DNA of 64,000 bases from Ferrovibrio terrae (GTDB lineage: Bacteria > Pseudomonadota > Alphaproteobacteria > Ferrovibrionales > Ferrovibrionaceae), in assembly GCF_007197755.1 (NCBI RefSeq), contig NZ_CP041636.1, positions 966,001 to 1,030,000 on the forward strand, written 5' to 3'. The position numbers and the translations under genes were made by a program. The notes under the pieces are model-generated. The model searched no databases. It saw only the letters and a program-made list of their open reading frames with translations, and had not been told where the DNA came from. Positions within the stretch are counted from its first letter, which is position 1. Each line of letters begins with the position of its first letter. Shown here piece by piece: positions 18,819 through 26,303 of this stretch.

Positions 18819-20183
18819 ATGAGCTTTACCCGCAGAGACGCATTGCTGGCCGGTTCGGCCGCCATTGCTACCGCCGCCATCGGACTGAAGACCGAAGCAC
18901 GCATCTCGTCCGGCCCTGATATCGCAGCCGGCGACCGCGTCCTGATCTGCAATGAGGATTCCAACACGCTGTCGGTGATCGATCCCGCCACCAACAAGGT
19001 GTCGGAGACGATCAACCTGACCAGTTTCGACGCCGATCCGCGTCCGCCTTTCCGTTTCGTCACCGGCGGCATTACGCCGACCCATGCCGCGATGGTGACC
19101 AAGCCGCTGTATCATGGCGCGATCAACATTCATGGCGCGGCGCCCTCACCCGACCAGAGCATGGCCGCCGTCACCGGCCGCGGCAGCAGCAACATCTACC
19201 TGATCGACATGATCACCCGCTCGGTGATCGGCAACCGCGCCAATCCGCTGGCGCGAGAGACCACCGTATCGCAGGCACTGACCAGCGGCGTGATGGTCGG
19301 CCGCGAGCCGCATGAACCGACCTGGAGCCGCAATGGCAGGGAAATCTGGGTGGCTTTACGCGGCGAAGACCGTATCGCCATCCTGGATACCGAACTGGCC
19401 AAGGCGGAATCGGCCGGCAAGAACGTGCGCGCGATCCGCAGCTACCTGCCGGCCATCCACGGTCCGGCGCAGGTGTGGTTCTCGCGCGACGGCGCACAGG
19501 CCTTCATCTGCTCGCAGAAGGTGTCGCAGATCGTGGTCTACGACACCAACGTCGGCGCCAATGGCTTCAGCCAGCCGAAATACCGCACGACGCTGAACAT
19601 CTCCGGCCAGGACCCGTTCGGCTTCACGCCGTTCCAGAAGCTGACACCCGATGGCCGCGAGATGTGGTTCGCGCACAAGCTGGCCGATGGCGTTTCGGCC
19701 CGCAGCGTGGATGGTGAGCATGCCCTGCTCGATCATGTGTCGCTTGGCGCGCTGTCGCGGCCCAATCATGTCGAGTTCGTCGAGAACGCGAAGGGCCGCG
19801 TCGTCTATGTCAGCTTCGCCCGCGTCGACGACAATGCGGGCGGCACCGCCTCCAGCCGCATCGCCATCATCGATCGCAGCGCCGGCCCCGGCCAGCGCAA
19901 GGTGGTGGGGCAGTTCTTCAGCCAGGGCCGCGAGGCGCATGGAATGTGGACCAACCCGACGCATAACCTGCTGTATGTCTCGCATGAGCAGGACGAGCTG
20001 CCGGGCACGCCGAACGAAGGCCAGACGGTCTGCTCGGTCTTCGACGTCTCGGAGCCTCTCGCGCCAAAGTTCATCACGCAGATTCCGCTCGGCCATCTTG
20101 AACTGCCCTCAGGCAAGCTGCGCAACAAGAAGAGCATCAACCTGGTCTATTTCCGTCCGCACAGCCCGATGCATTCGGGCTAG
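18819..20183 (+). CDS. Tat-exported YncE-like beta-propeller protein
   Basis: A 454-aa periplasmic protein. The N terminus has a twin-arginine signal (SFTRRDALLAGSAAIATAAI). The body carries YVTN/cytochrome-d1-like propeller blades, for example VLICNEDSNTLSVIDPATNK, DRIAILDTELAKA and SQIVVYDTN. No haem-binding CxxCH is seen. Such proteins often serve as periplasmic scaffolds in metal or C1 metabolism. The next gene, DUF305, is 3 nt downstream and certainly cotranscribed. No enzymatic activity is inferred. Confidence 0.82.
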   Translation: MSFTRRDALLAGSAAIATAAIGLKTEARISSGPDIAAGDRVLICNEDSNTLSVIDPATNKVSETINLTSFDADPRPPFRFVTGGITPTHAAMVTKPLYHGAINIHGAAPSPDQSMAAVTGRGSSNIYLIDMITRSVIGNRANPLARETTVSQALTSGVMVGREPHEPTWSRNGREIWVALRGEDRIAILDTELAKAESAGKNVRAIRSYLPAIHGPAQVWFSRDGAQAFICSQKVSQIVVYDTNVGANGFSQPKYRTTLNISGQDPFGFTPFQKLTPDGREMWFAHKLADGVSARSVDGEHALLDHVSLGALSRPNHVEFVENAKGRVVYVSFARVDDNAGGTASSRIAIIDRSAGPGQRKVVGQFFSQGREAHGMWTNPTHNLLYVSHEQDELPGTPNEGQTVCSVFDVSEPLAPKFITQIPLGHLELPSGKLRNKKSINLVYFRPHSPMHSG

Positions 20184-20186
20184 GCG

Positions 20187-20636
20187 ATGCCGAAGCAACC
20201 CGGATACCGGCTGGGCCTGATCGGCATCGGCGTCGTGGTGGCGCTGGCCGGGCTGCATATCCTGCTGCTTGAACACGATCCTGTCTCGCATGCAGGCCGG
20301 CACAGTGCCGGCCTGCAGCAGACGGCGGCTTTCGCGCAGGAAATGGATCGAGACATGGCGAAGATGATGCGCGACATGCATGCCTCAGGTTACACCGGGC
20401 GGCCTGACGCGGATTTCCTCGCCATGATGATCCCGCATCACCAGGGCGCCGTGGATATGGCGCGCGCCGTGCTGCGCCATGGCGAGGACCCGCTGACGCG
20501 TCAGCTGGCGGAAGACATCATCGCCGGACAGCAGGCCGAGATCGCCGCCATGACGGCGCGGCTGGCGATCCTGCAGCGCGGGCCGGACCCCGCGCCCGGC
20601 GGCTTTCCCGCTTTAAGCGGTACGCGCGGGCGCTAG
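20187..20636 (+). CDS. DUF305 family protein
   Basis: A 149-aa protein with an N-terminal membrane anchor (LIGIGVVVALAGLHILLL) and the DUF305 core: DADFLAMMIPHHQGAVDMA, then a second helix with EIAAM. DUF305 is a ferritin-like four-helix fold with His/Met/Glu positions often linked to copper. It is coupled to the preceding beta-propeller gene and ends tail-to-tail with the alpha/beta hydrolase, sharing a CTAG palindrome that supplies both stop codons. Confidence 0.88.
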   Translation: MPKQPGYRLGLIGIGVVVALAGLHILLLEHDPVSHAGRHSAGLQQTAAFAQEMDRDMAKMMRDMHASGYTGRPDADFLAMMIPHHQGAVDMARAVLRHGEDPLTRQLAEDIIAGQQAEIAAMTARLAILQRGPDPAPGGFPALSGTRGR

Positions 20637-21508
20637 GCGCTCGCTGCCTGCAGCAACCAGTCGGCCTGCTCGCCCCAGCGCTGCAGCGGCATGTCGCGGC
20701 GGAAAAAGCCGAAATGTCCGATGCGCCGCAGACCCCAGTCCGACGGCGCGACATGCAGGCGCTCGATCGCCGCATTGGGATAGAAGCCGGTCAATGCATC
20801 GACGCCCTTTTTGGGACCGAAATCATGGTCGTCGTCAAAGCTGATCAGCCGCAGCTTCGCCCGCACATCGTTGTTATGCGGCCGCAGCGGTGCGCCCTCG
20901 TCGTCGACCAGGTAGTGCGGCGAACAGCACCAGCGCCGCCAGTCGCGCGCCACCGGGCCCGGCAGGGTCTGGCCGCCGAGCCACCAGCCCGGCAACTGGT
21001 TGAACAGACCGACGACCAGCGGAAACGCGATATACCATGACAGCCAGAGCCGGACCTGATGCGGCCGCGACCAGTTGCGCCAGTAGCCATGCTGCGAGGC
21101 GATGGCCAGCACGGCATCGATCTTGCCCGCCTGCGGCATCAGGCCGAGCATCTGGCCGCCGAAGGAATGGCACACCATGGCGCGCCGCATGTCGGGGGTA
21201 CGGGCGGCGAGGAAGTCTGCGGCAGCGGGAATGTCGCGGCGGCCCCAGTCGAGCTTGCGCGGCGCGGCAGCCGCCGGATCGGGCAGCGAACCGCCGATGC
21301 CGCGATAGTCGAAGGTCAGCACGGTGAAGCCGCGCTGGGCCAGGAAGCCGGCGAAGGTTTCGTAGTAGCGCCGCGCCACTCCGGTGGCCCCATTGATCTG
21401 GACGCTGATGCCGTTGGGCCGCTGCGGGTTGACCAGCGTGCCGGCCAGGCGCTGGCCATCGGCCGTGGGGATCGAGACAGAGGTGATGGTGATTTTCGAC
21501 TGTGTCAT
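20633..21508 (-). CDS. Alpha/beta hydrolase (COG4757-like)
   Basis: A 291-aa cytoplasmic alpha/beta hydrolase with the nucleophile elbow CHSFGGQMLG (Ser about residue 116) and the oxyanion-strand segment VLTFDYRGIGGS. The probable acid is in the SFDDDHDFGP stretch and the histidine in RIGHFGFFRRD. Substrate unknown; related proteins are annotated as predicted esterases or acyltransferase-like hydrolases. It is one of two close tandem paralogues on the same strand (the other at 21633-22523). Confidence 0.85.
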   Translation of the reverse strand: MTQSKITITSVSIPTADGQRLAGTLVNPQRPNGISVQINGATGVARRYYETFAGFLAQRGFTVLTFDYRGIGGSLPDPAAAAPRKLDWGRRDIPAAADFLAARTPDMRRAMVCHSFGGQMLGLMPQAGKIDAVLAIASQHGYWRNWSRPHQVRLWLSWYIAFPLVVGLFNQLPGWWLGGQTLPGPVARDWRRWCCSPHYLVDDEGAPLRPHNNDVRAKLRLISFDDDHDFGPKKGVDALTGFYPNAAIERLHVAPSDWGLRRIGHFGFFRRDMPLQRWGEQADWLLQAASA

Positions 21509-21632
21509 GCAGGCGGGCTATCACCTGCGAGGGCGGGCCCTCAATAACCCCTGAGGTCAATGACTCGAGGGTGAATCGGAGCGTAACCGCAGCGGTCCGA
21601 TTCGTTTCACGTCAACTAAATGTGAGCGAGAG

Positions 21633-22523
21633 TCAGGCCGCCTGCTGCCTGCGCCTTGCCGTTGCACAGAGCCAGTCGCCAATCTCGGCCCAGCGCTGCG
21701 CCGGCATGTCGCGGCGGAAGAAACCGAAATGACCGATGCGCGGCAGACCCCAGTCGGCCGGCACGACATGCTGCCGCTCGATCTGCGCATTCGGATAATA
21801 GCCCGCCAGCAGGTCGACGCCCCTGCGCGGGCCGAACTGGAGATCGTCGTCGATGCTGATCATGCGGATCGGCGCGCGCAGGCGATCATTATAGGGCCGC
21901 AGCGGCCGGCCACGGTCATCGCAGACATAATGTTTCGAGCGGCACCAGCGCGACCAGTCCTTCAGCACGCCACGCGGCAGGCGTTCGCCGCCAAACAGCG
22001 ACGCCGGCAGGCGGAAACCCAGCGCCAGCGACAACGGCACCAGCCCGTACCAGACCAGCGCCAGCTTCCATTGATAGCTGGTCGACCAGTTGCGCCAGTG
22101 ACCATGCTGCGAGGCGACGGTGACGATAGCCGCGAGCGATTCAGACTGCGGCACCAGCCCCAGCACCTGACCGCCGAAGGAATGGCCGAGCAGGGTCGGC
22201 GTCAGTGCGGGAAAGCGCTGCGCCAGACACTGCATGGCGGTCGCCATATCCTGCTGCGCCCAGTCGAGCATGCGCGGCAGTGGTGCACCCGGCGTGGGCG
22301 GCGAGCCGGCGATGCCGCGATAGTCGTAGGTCAGCACGGTGAAGCCGCTTGCCGCCTGAAACGCGGCAAAGGCGTTGTAGTAACCGCGCGGCACCCCGGT
22401 GGCGCCGTTGATCAGCAGCGAGAGGCCGTTCGACTGCTGCGGCGGATAGAGCGTGGCGGCAATCTGCTGGCCGTCGGCACAGGTGAGCGTGATCTGTTCA
22501 GTCGGGATAGATGAGTCGGTCAT
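21633..22523 (-). CDS. Alpha/beta hydrolase, tandem paralogue
   Basis: A 296-aa hydrolase sharing its whole architecture with the downstream neighbour: VLTYDYRGIAGSPPTPG, nucleophile elbow GHSFGGQVLGL, ISIDDDLQFGPRRGVD, and LPRIGHFGFFRRDMP at the C terminus. The two genes are separated by 124 nt without a clear terminator. The elbow here begins Gly-His-Ser instead of Cys-His-Ser in its paralogue. The pair arose by duplication; divergence suggests different substrates. Confidence 0.85.
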   Translation of the reverse strand: MTDSSIPTEQITLTCADGQQIAATLYPPQQSNGLSLLINGATGVPRGYYNAFAAFQAASGFTVLTYDYRGIAGSPPTPGAPLPRMLDWAQQDMATAMQCLAQRFPALTPTLLGHSFGGQVLGLVPQSESLAAIVTVASQHGHWRNWSTSYQWKLALVWYGLVPLSLALGFRLPASLFGGERLPRGVLKDWSRWCRSKHYVCDDRGRPLRPYNDRLRAPIRMISIDDDLQFGPRRGVDLLAGYYPNAQIERQHVVPADWGLPRIGHFGFFRRDMPAQRWAEIGDWLCATARRRQQAA

Positions 22524-22592
22524 GCCGCGACTTTAGAAAACGGCAGGCAGCATCGACAAACGCAAAGCGGCCGGGCTTCAGGTGAACTGATT

Positions 22593-23594
22593 TCACCTTA
22601 CCTTGCGTTTTACAGGCTTTTTTGCCGGCGGCTTTTGCGGGCTGCTTTTACCGATCGCTTTCGCGGCTGCTTCTTTCGCCAGCCACCTGGGCAGCTGCGG
22701 CTGCATCGACATGTCCGCGCGCTGCATCAGCTCCAGTAGCCAGTCGCGCAAGGCCTGGATCGCCGGCTTGCCGGCATCGGTCTTGCGACAAGCCAGCCAG
22801 TAGCCATGCTGCAGCGGCATCAGCGGCCCGAACGGCATCACCAGCCGGCCGGTGGCCAGCCTGGGACCGATCAGGGGCGCGATGCCGAGCGCGATGCCGA
22901 GCCCGCTTTCGGCGGCATCGATCGCCTGGCTCACGCTGTCGAAATAGACTTCATGCTTCGGCTCGAACGACGGCAGGCCGGCGGCCTGCAGCCATTCACC
23001 CCAGCTTTGCGGAAACTGGCTGAAGTGAATGAGGGTCACGTCGCGCAGATCGGACGGCTTGCGCAGGCGTTTGAGCAGGGCCGGCGTGCAGACCGGCGCG
23101 ACGCTGAGATCCGTCAGCTTCGTGACGTGCAGCCCCGGCCAGTTGCCGGCACCGTAGCGCACGGCGGCATCCACCGCATCGCGGGCAAAATCGGCGTTGC
23201 GGATGCTCGACTCGACATAGACGCGCAGGCCCGGCCGGCGGTTCAGCAGCTCTTCCAGATTGGGGATGATCCAGCTGGCGGCGAAATGCGGCACCGACGA
23301 CAGCCGCAATTCTTCCGATTGCTGCGCACGACCGACGCGCAGGCTGACCTGCGCCACCTGGTCAAACGCCCGGCGCACGGTGCTGTAGTAATCCTCGCCG
23401 GCTTCGGTCAGGCGGATTTCGCGGTTGAGCCGGCGGAACAGCGACAGGCCGAGATACTGTTCGAGCTGCTTGACGCGATGGCTGATCGCGGATGGCGTGA
23501 GATTCAGCTCGGCTGCCGCCGCCTTGAAGCTGAGCGAGCGCGCAGCGGCATCGAAAGCTTCCAGGGCGAGCAGTGGCGGCAGACGCTTGGTCAT
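22593..23594 (-). CDS. LysR family transcriptional regulator (GcvA-like)
   Basis: A 333-aa regulator. The N-terminal helix-turn-helix (LSFKAAAAELNLTPSAISHR) begins with the GcvA-type LPPLLALEAFDAAAR. The effector-binding domain follows (about residues 90-295). An unusual lysine/proline-rich tail (about 25 residues, PPAKKPVKRKVR) extends the C terminus beyond the usual family end. Targets may include the adjacent hydrolases, which lie downstream on the same strand. Ligand unknown. Confidence 0.88.
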   Translation of the reverse strand: MTKRLPPLLALEAFDAAARSLSFKAAAAELNLTPSAISHRVKQLEQYLGLSLFRRLNREIRLTEAGEDYYSTVRRAFDQVAQVSLRVGRAQQSEELRLSSVPHFAASWIIPNLEELLNRRPGLRVYVESSIRNADFARDAVDAAVRYGAGNWPGLHVTKLTDLSVAPVCTPALLKRLRKPSDLRDVTLIHFSQFPQSWGEWLQAAGLPSFEPKHEVYFDSVSQAIDAAESGLGIALGIAPLIGPRLATGRLVMPFGPLMPLQHGYWLACRKTDAGKPAIQALRDWLLELMQRADMSMQPQLPRWLAKEAAAKAIGKSSPQKPPAKKPVKRKVR

Positions 23595-23665
23595 GCCGCC
23601 AGATTAGGAGGATTCAGCCGGTTGGGAAGATGTGACGTGGCGGAAGGCGACGACTTTACAAGTAA

Positions 23666-24550
23666 TCAGAGCGACTTCGGGTCGATCTTCTCGCGGTAGC
23701 AGGCCGCCGTCAGCGTATTCTGCAGCAGGCAGGCAATCGTCATCGGCCCGACGCCGCCCGGCACCGGCGTGATCACGTCAGCCACGGCTGCGGCAGACTC
23801 GTAATGCACATCGCCGATCAGCTTTGTTTTCCCGCTGTCTGCCGCCACGCGGTTGATGCCGACATCGATCACGGCGGCGCCCGGCTTGATCCAGTCGCCG
23901 CGCACCAGTTCGGGCTTGCCGACAGCGGCGATCACGATATCGGCCTGCCGGCACACGGCGGCCAGATCCCTGGTGCGCGAATGCGCGATGGTCACGGTGG
24001 CATTGGCGGCCAGCAGCAGGGCGGCGACCGGACGGCCGACCAGGATCGAGCGGCCGATCACCACGGCATTGGCGCCGGCAATCTGCACACCGGATTTTTC
24101 CAGCAGGATCATGCAGCCGAGCGGCGTGCAGGGCGTCAGCGCCTCGATGCCCTGGTTGAGCCTGCCGGCATTGGCCGGATGCAGGCCATCGACGTCTTTC
24201 GCCGGATCGATCGCCTCGATGATCGCCTGCGTGTCGATCTGCTGAGGGAGAGGCATCTGCACCAGGATGCCATCCACCGCCGGATCGGCATTCAGCGTCG
24301 CGACCACGGCGAGCAATTCTGCCTGGCTCGTCGTGCCCGGCAGCTTGATCTCGTTCGAGACCATGCCGGCCTCGCGCGTCTGGATGCCCTTGTTGCGCAC
24401 ATAGACTTCGCTGGCCGGATCTTCGCCGACCAGCACCACGGTCAGTCCGGGCAGCCGTCTGGCGCGCGCCTCGAAGGCCTTCACTTTCACGGCGATTTCG
24501 GCGCGCAAATCCGCCGCCACTGCCTTGCCATCGATCCGGGTTGCCGTCAT
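23666..24550 (-). CDS. folD: Bifunctional methylenetetrahydrofolate dehydrogenase/cyclohydrolase
   Basis: A 294-aa cytoplasmic enzyme of one-carbon folate metabolism that interconverts 5,10-methylene-, 5,10-methenyl- and 10-formyl-THF with NADP. The signatures [17 protein letters not shown] (with the catalytic Lys near residue 54), [11 protein letters not shown] and the Rossmann segment [14 protein letters not shown] are present. The DUF167 gene ends 4 nt upstream, so folD is the last gene of yggT-DUF167-folD. Confidence 0.97.
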   Translation of the reverse strand: MTATRIDGKAVAADLRAEIAVKVKAFEARARRLPGLTVVLVGEDPASEVYVRNKGIQTREAGMVSNEIKLPGTTSQAELLAVVATLNADPAVDGILVQMPLPQQIDTQAIIEAIDPAKDVDGLHPANAGRLNQGIEALTPCTPLGCMILLEKSGVQIAGANAVVIGRSILVGRPVAALLLAANATVTIAHSRTRDLAAVCRQADIVIAAVGKPELVRGDWIKPGAAVIDVGINRVAADSGKTKLIGDVHYESAAAVADVITPVPGGVGPMTIACLLQNTLTAACYREKIDPKSL

Positions 24551-24554
24551 GTCG

Positions 24555-24872
24555 TCACTCCTTCAACAGGGAAGAGAGGGCGGCATCCAGCAGCGCGGGG
24601 TCACCCTCGATCAGAATCTGTTTATGCCGGTCAGTCGCTCCGGCCACCAGCCGCAGACTCGATACCGGCAGCTTCAGCCGTTTGGCCAGCAGGCGCAGCA
24701 GCGCGTCGTTGGCCTTGCCGTTCTCGGGCACTGCAGTGACCTTCACTGCCAGCTCCATGCCGCCGTCTGCGGTGGGTTTCAGTCCTTCGATCCCGTCGCG
24801 GCCGGCTTTCGGCGTCAGCCGCACCGCGAGGCGCAGGCCATCCGCGACAGCGCGCCAAGGAACGGCAGTCAG
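24555..24872 (-). CDS. DUF167 (YggU) family protein, probably starting at CTG
   Basis: A ~105-aa protein of the DUF167/YggU family, with the usual opening [38 protein letters not shown] and HKQILIEG. The family start lies before PWR, yet no ATG, GTG or TTG exists there in frame. A CTG at 24872 overlaps the TGA of yggT (CTGA), so translational coupling from a CTG start is likely; otherwise a GTG at 24824 would cut off the first strand (89 aa). Function of the family is unknown. Confidence 0.8.
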   Translation of the reverse strand: MTAVPWRAVADGLRLAVRLTPKAGRDGIEGLKPTADGGMELAVKVTAVPENGKANDALLRLLAKRLKLPVSSLRLVAGATDRHKQILIEGDPALLDAALSSLLKE

Positions 24873-25147
24873 GCCGCGTATTCCCAGAGCAGGTTGCGCA
24901 GGAAGATCAGCAGCAGGATCAGCACCACCGGCGACAGGTCGATGCCGCCGAAATTGGGCAGCACGCGACGGATCGGCCGCAGCGCCGGTTCGGTGATGCG
25001 ATAGAGGAAATCGCCGACCGCGTAGACGAAGCGGTTGCGCGTGTTGATCACGTTGAACGCCACCAGCCAGCTGATGATCGCCGAGGCGATCAGCAGCCAC
25101 ATATAGAGGTTCAGCACCATATCGATCAGGATGATCAGCGACTGCAC
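24869..25147 (-). CDS. YggT family membrane protein
   Basis: A 92-aa inner-membrane protein with two hydrophobic segments ([20 protein letters not shown] and [13 protein letters not shown]) and the conserved [15 protein letters not shown] between them. The YggT family (CCB3 in plastids) is linked to haem attachment, osmotic shock or division depending on the organism. The GTG at 25147 is preceded by GGAGGG and matches the family start; longer upstream reading has no homologous look. It leads the yggT-DUF167-folD unit. Confidence 0.88.
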   Translation of the reverse strand: MQSLIILIDMVLNLYMWLLIASAIISWLVAFNVINTRNRFVYAVGDFLYRITEPALRPIRRVLPNFGGIDLSPVVLILLLIFLRNLLWEYAA

Positions 25148-25527
25148 TCCACCCTCCGGGATGTGGGCCGGCCCAGAACCAAGCGGAACTGGGGCCGGCC
25201 GGAACGGGGCCTGTCCGACGGTGGCCGAACCCTGAAAACGGGCCCGGAAACGGACGTCGAGAGTGATACTGGGCGGGCCGGCGAAACGCAACCCGAGCCC
25301 GGCACAAGCACCCCCTGAACCGCCGCAAAACCATGGAAATGCCGCAAAATCCGGCCGGGGCGCGACTTCGGCCGGGTCCGGGCAGGCAGACCCAGGCCGA
25401 CTGGGGATTTCCCCCGGTATTTCAAAGCTCAAGGCGGTGGACAAAGCCGGGCCCGTTTGCTACTTGCTAGCCGCCCGGCCGGGACCTTTGCGACGTCCCA
25501 CTTCCACTCTGGCCGGCACACCGGCTT
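25148..25527. other. Gene-free stretch before the tRNA
   Basis: About 380 nt of very GC-rich sequence with scattered GGCCGG palindromes. No protein-like frame or hairpin-plus-T terminator was found. It should hold the yggT promoter (minus strand) and the tRNA-Ala promoter (plus strand). Confidence 0.5.
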
Positions 25528-25603
25528 GGGGCCGTAGCTCAGATGGGAGAGCGCCTCGTTCGCAATGAGGAGGTCAGGGGTTCGATTCCCCTCGGCTCCA
25601 CCA
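25528..25603 (+). tRNA. tRNA-Ala (CGC)
   Basis: A 76-nt cloverleaf with encoded CCA. Acceptor GGGGCCG pairs with CGGCTCC, the D-arm contains AGCTCAGATGGGAGAGC, the anticodon loop TTCGCAA carries CGC (decodes GCG, alanine), and the T-arm is GGGGTTCGATTCCCC. Its 3' half recurs in degenerate form at 33727-33778. Confidence 0.95.
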
Positions 25604-25613
25604 ATTTTCCGCC

Positions 25614-26303
25614 CTAGTCCGGCACCAGCCGATAGCCCACACCGGGTTCGGTGAGCAGCAATTGCGGCTTGGCCGGCTCGCGCTCGATCTTCTGCCTTAA
25701 CTGCCGCGCGAAGACCCGCAGGTATTGCACGTCGCTTTCATGCGCCGGTCCCCAGACTTCCCGCAGGATGAACTGGTGCGTCAGTACCTTGCCGGCATGC
25801 TGCACCAGCAGCTTCAGCAGGTCGTATTCCTTGGGCGACAGCTTCACCGCCTCACCCCGCAGGAAGACCTGGCGCTTCTCCAGGTCAACCTTCAGATCGC
25901 CAGTCGTGAAGACCGGTGTGCCGGCACTTGCGCCCACGGTATGGCGCAGGGCCGCACGGATACGCGCCAGCAGCTCACCGGTGCCGAAGGGCTTGGTGAC
26001 GTAATCGTCTGCGCCGGCATCCAATGCTGCGACCTTGTCGGCCTCGTCGGCACGGACCGACAGCACCACGACGGGCACGGCGCTCCACTCGCGCAGTCGG
26101 GCGATCACCGCCTGGCCGTCCATATCAGGCAGGCCGAGATCAAGCACGACGAGATCCGGTTTCTCCAGCGCCGCCAGCCGCAGCCCCTCCTGTCCACCGA
26201 CGGCCTCGACGATGGCGAAGCCATGCGCCTCCAGACTGACCCGCAGGTATCGTCTGATCTGCGGCTCGTCGTCAATCACGAGTATCTTGGCACCATCAGC
26301 CAT
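25614..26303 (-). CDS. kdpE: KdpE response regulator
   Basis: A ~229-aa OmpR/PhoB-type regulator that switches on the kdp potassium-uptake operon when phosphorylated by KdpD. The receiver has VIDDEPQIRRYL, the phospho-acceptor Asp in VVLDLGLPDMDG and the TKPF lysine. The C-terminal winged helix includes LSPKEYDLLKLL and ends GVGYRLVPD. The ATG at 26303 overlaps the kdpD stop by 8 nt. It is the last gene of the kdp operon, ending 10 nt from the tRNA. Confidence 0.96.
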   Translation of the reverse strand: MADGAKILVIDDEPQIRRYLRVSLEAHGFAIVEAVGGQEGLRLAALEKPDLVVLDLGLPDMDGQAVIARLREWSAVPVVVLSVRADEADKVAALDAGADDYVTKPFGTGELLARIRAALRHTVGASAGTPVFTTGDLKVDLEKRQVFLRGEAVKLSPKEYDLLKLLVQHAGKVLTHQFILREVWGPAHESDVQYLRVFARQLRQKIEREPAKPQLLLTEPGVGYRLVPD

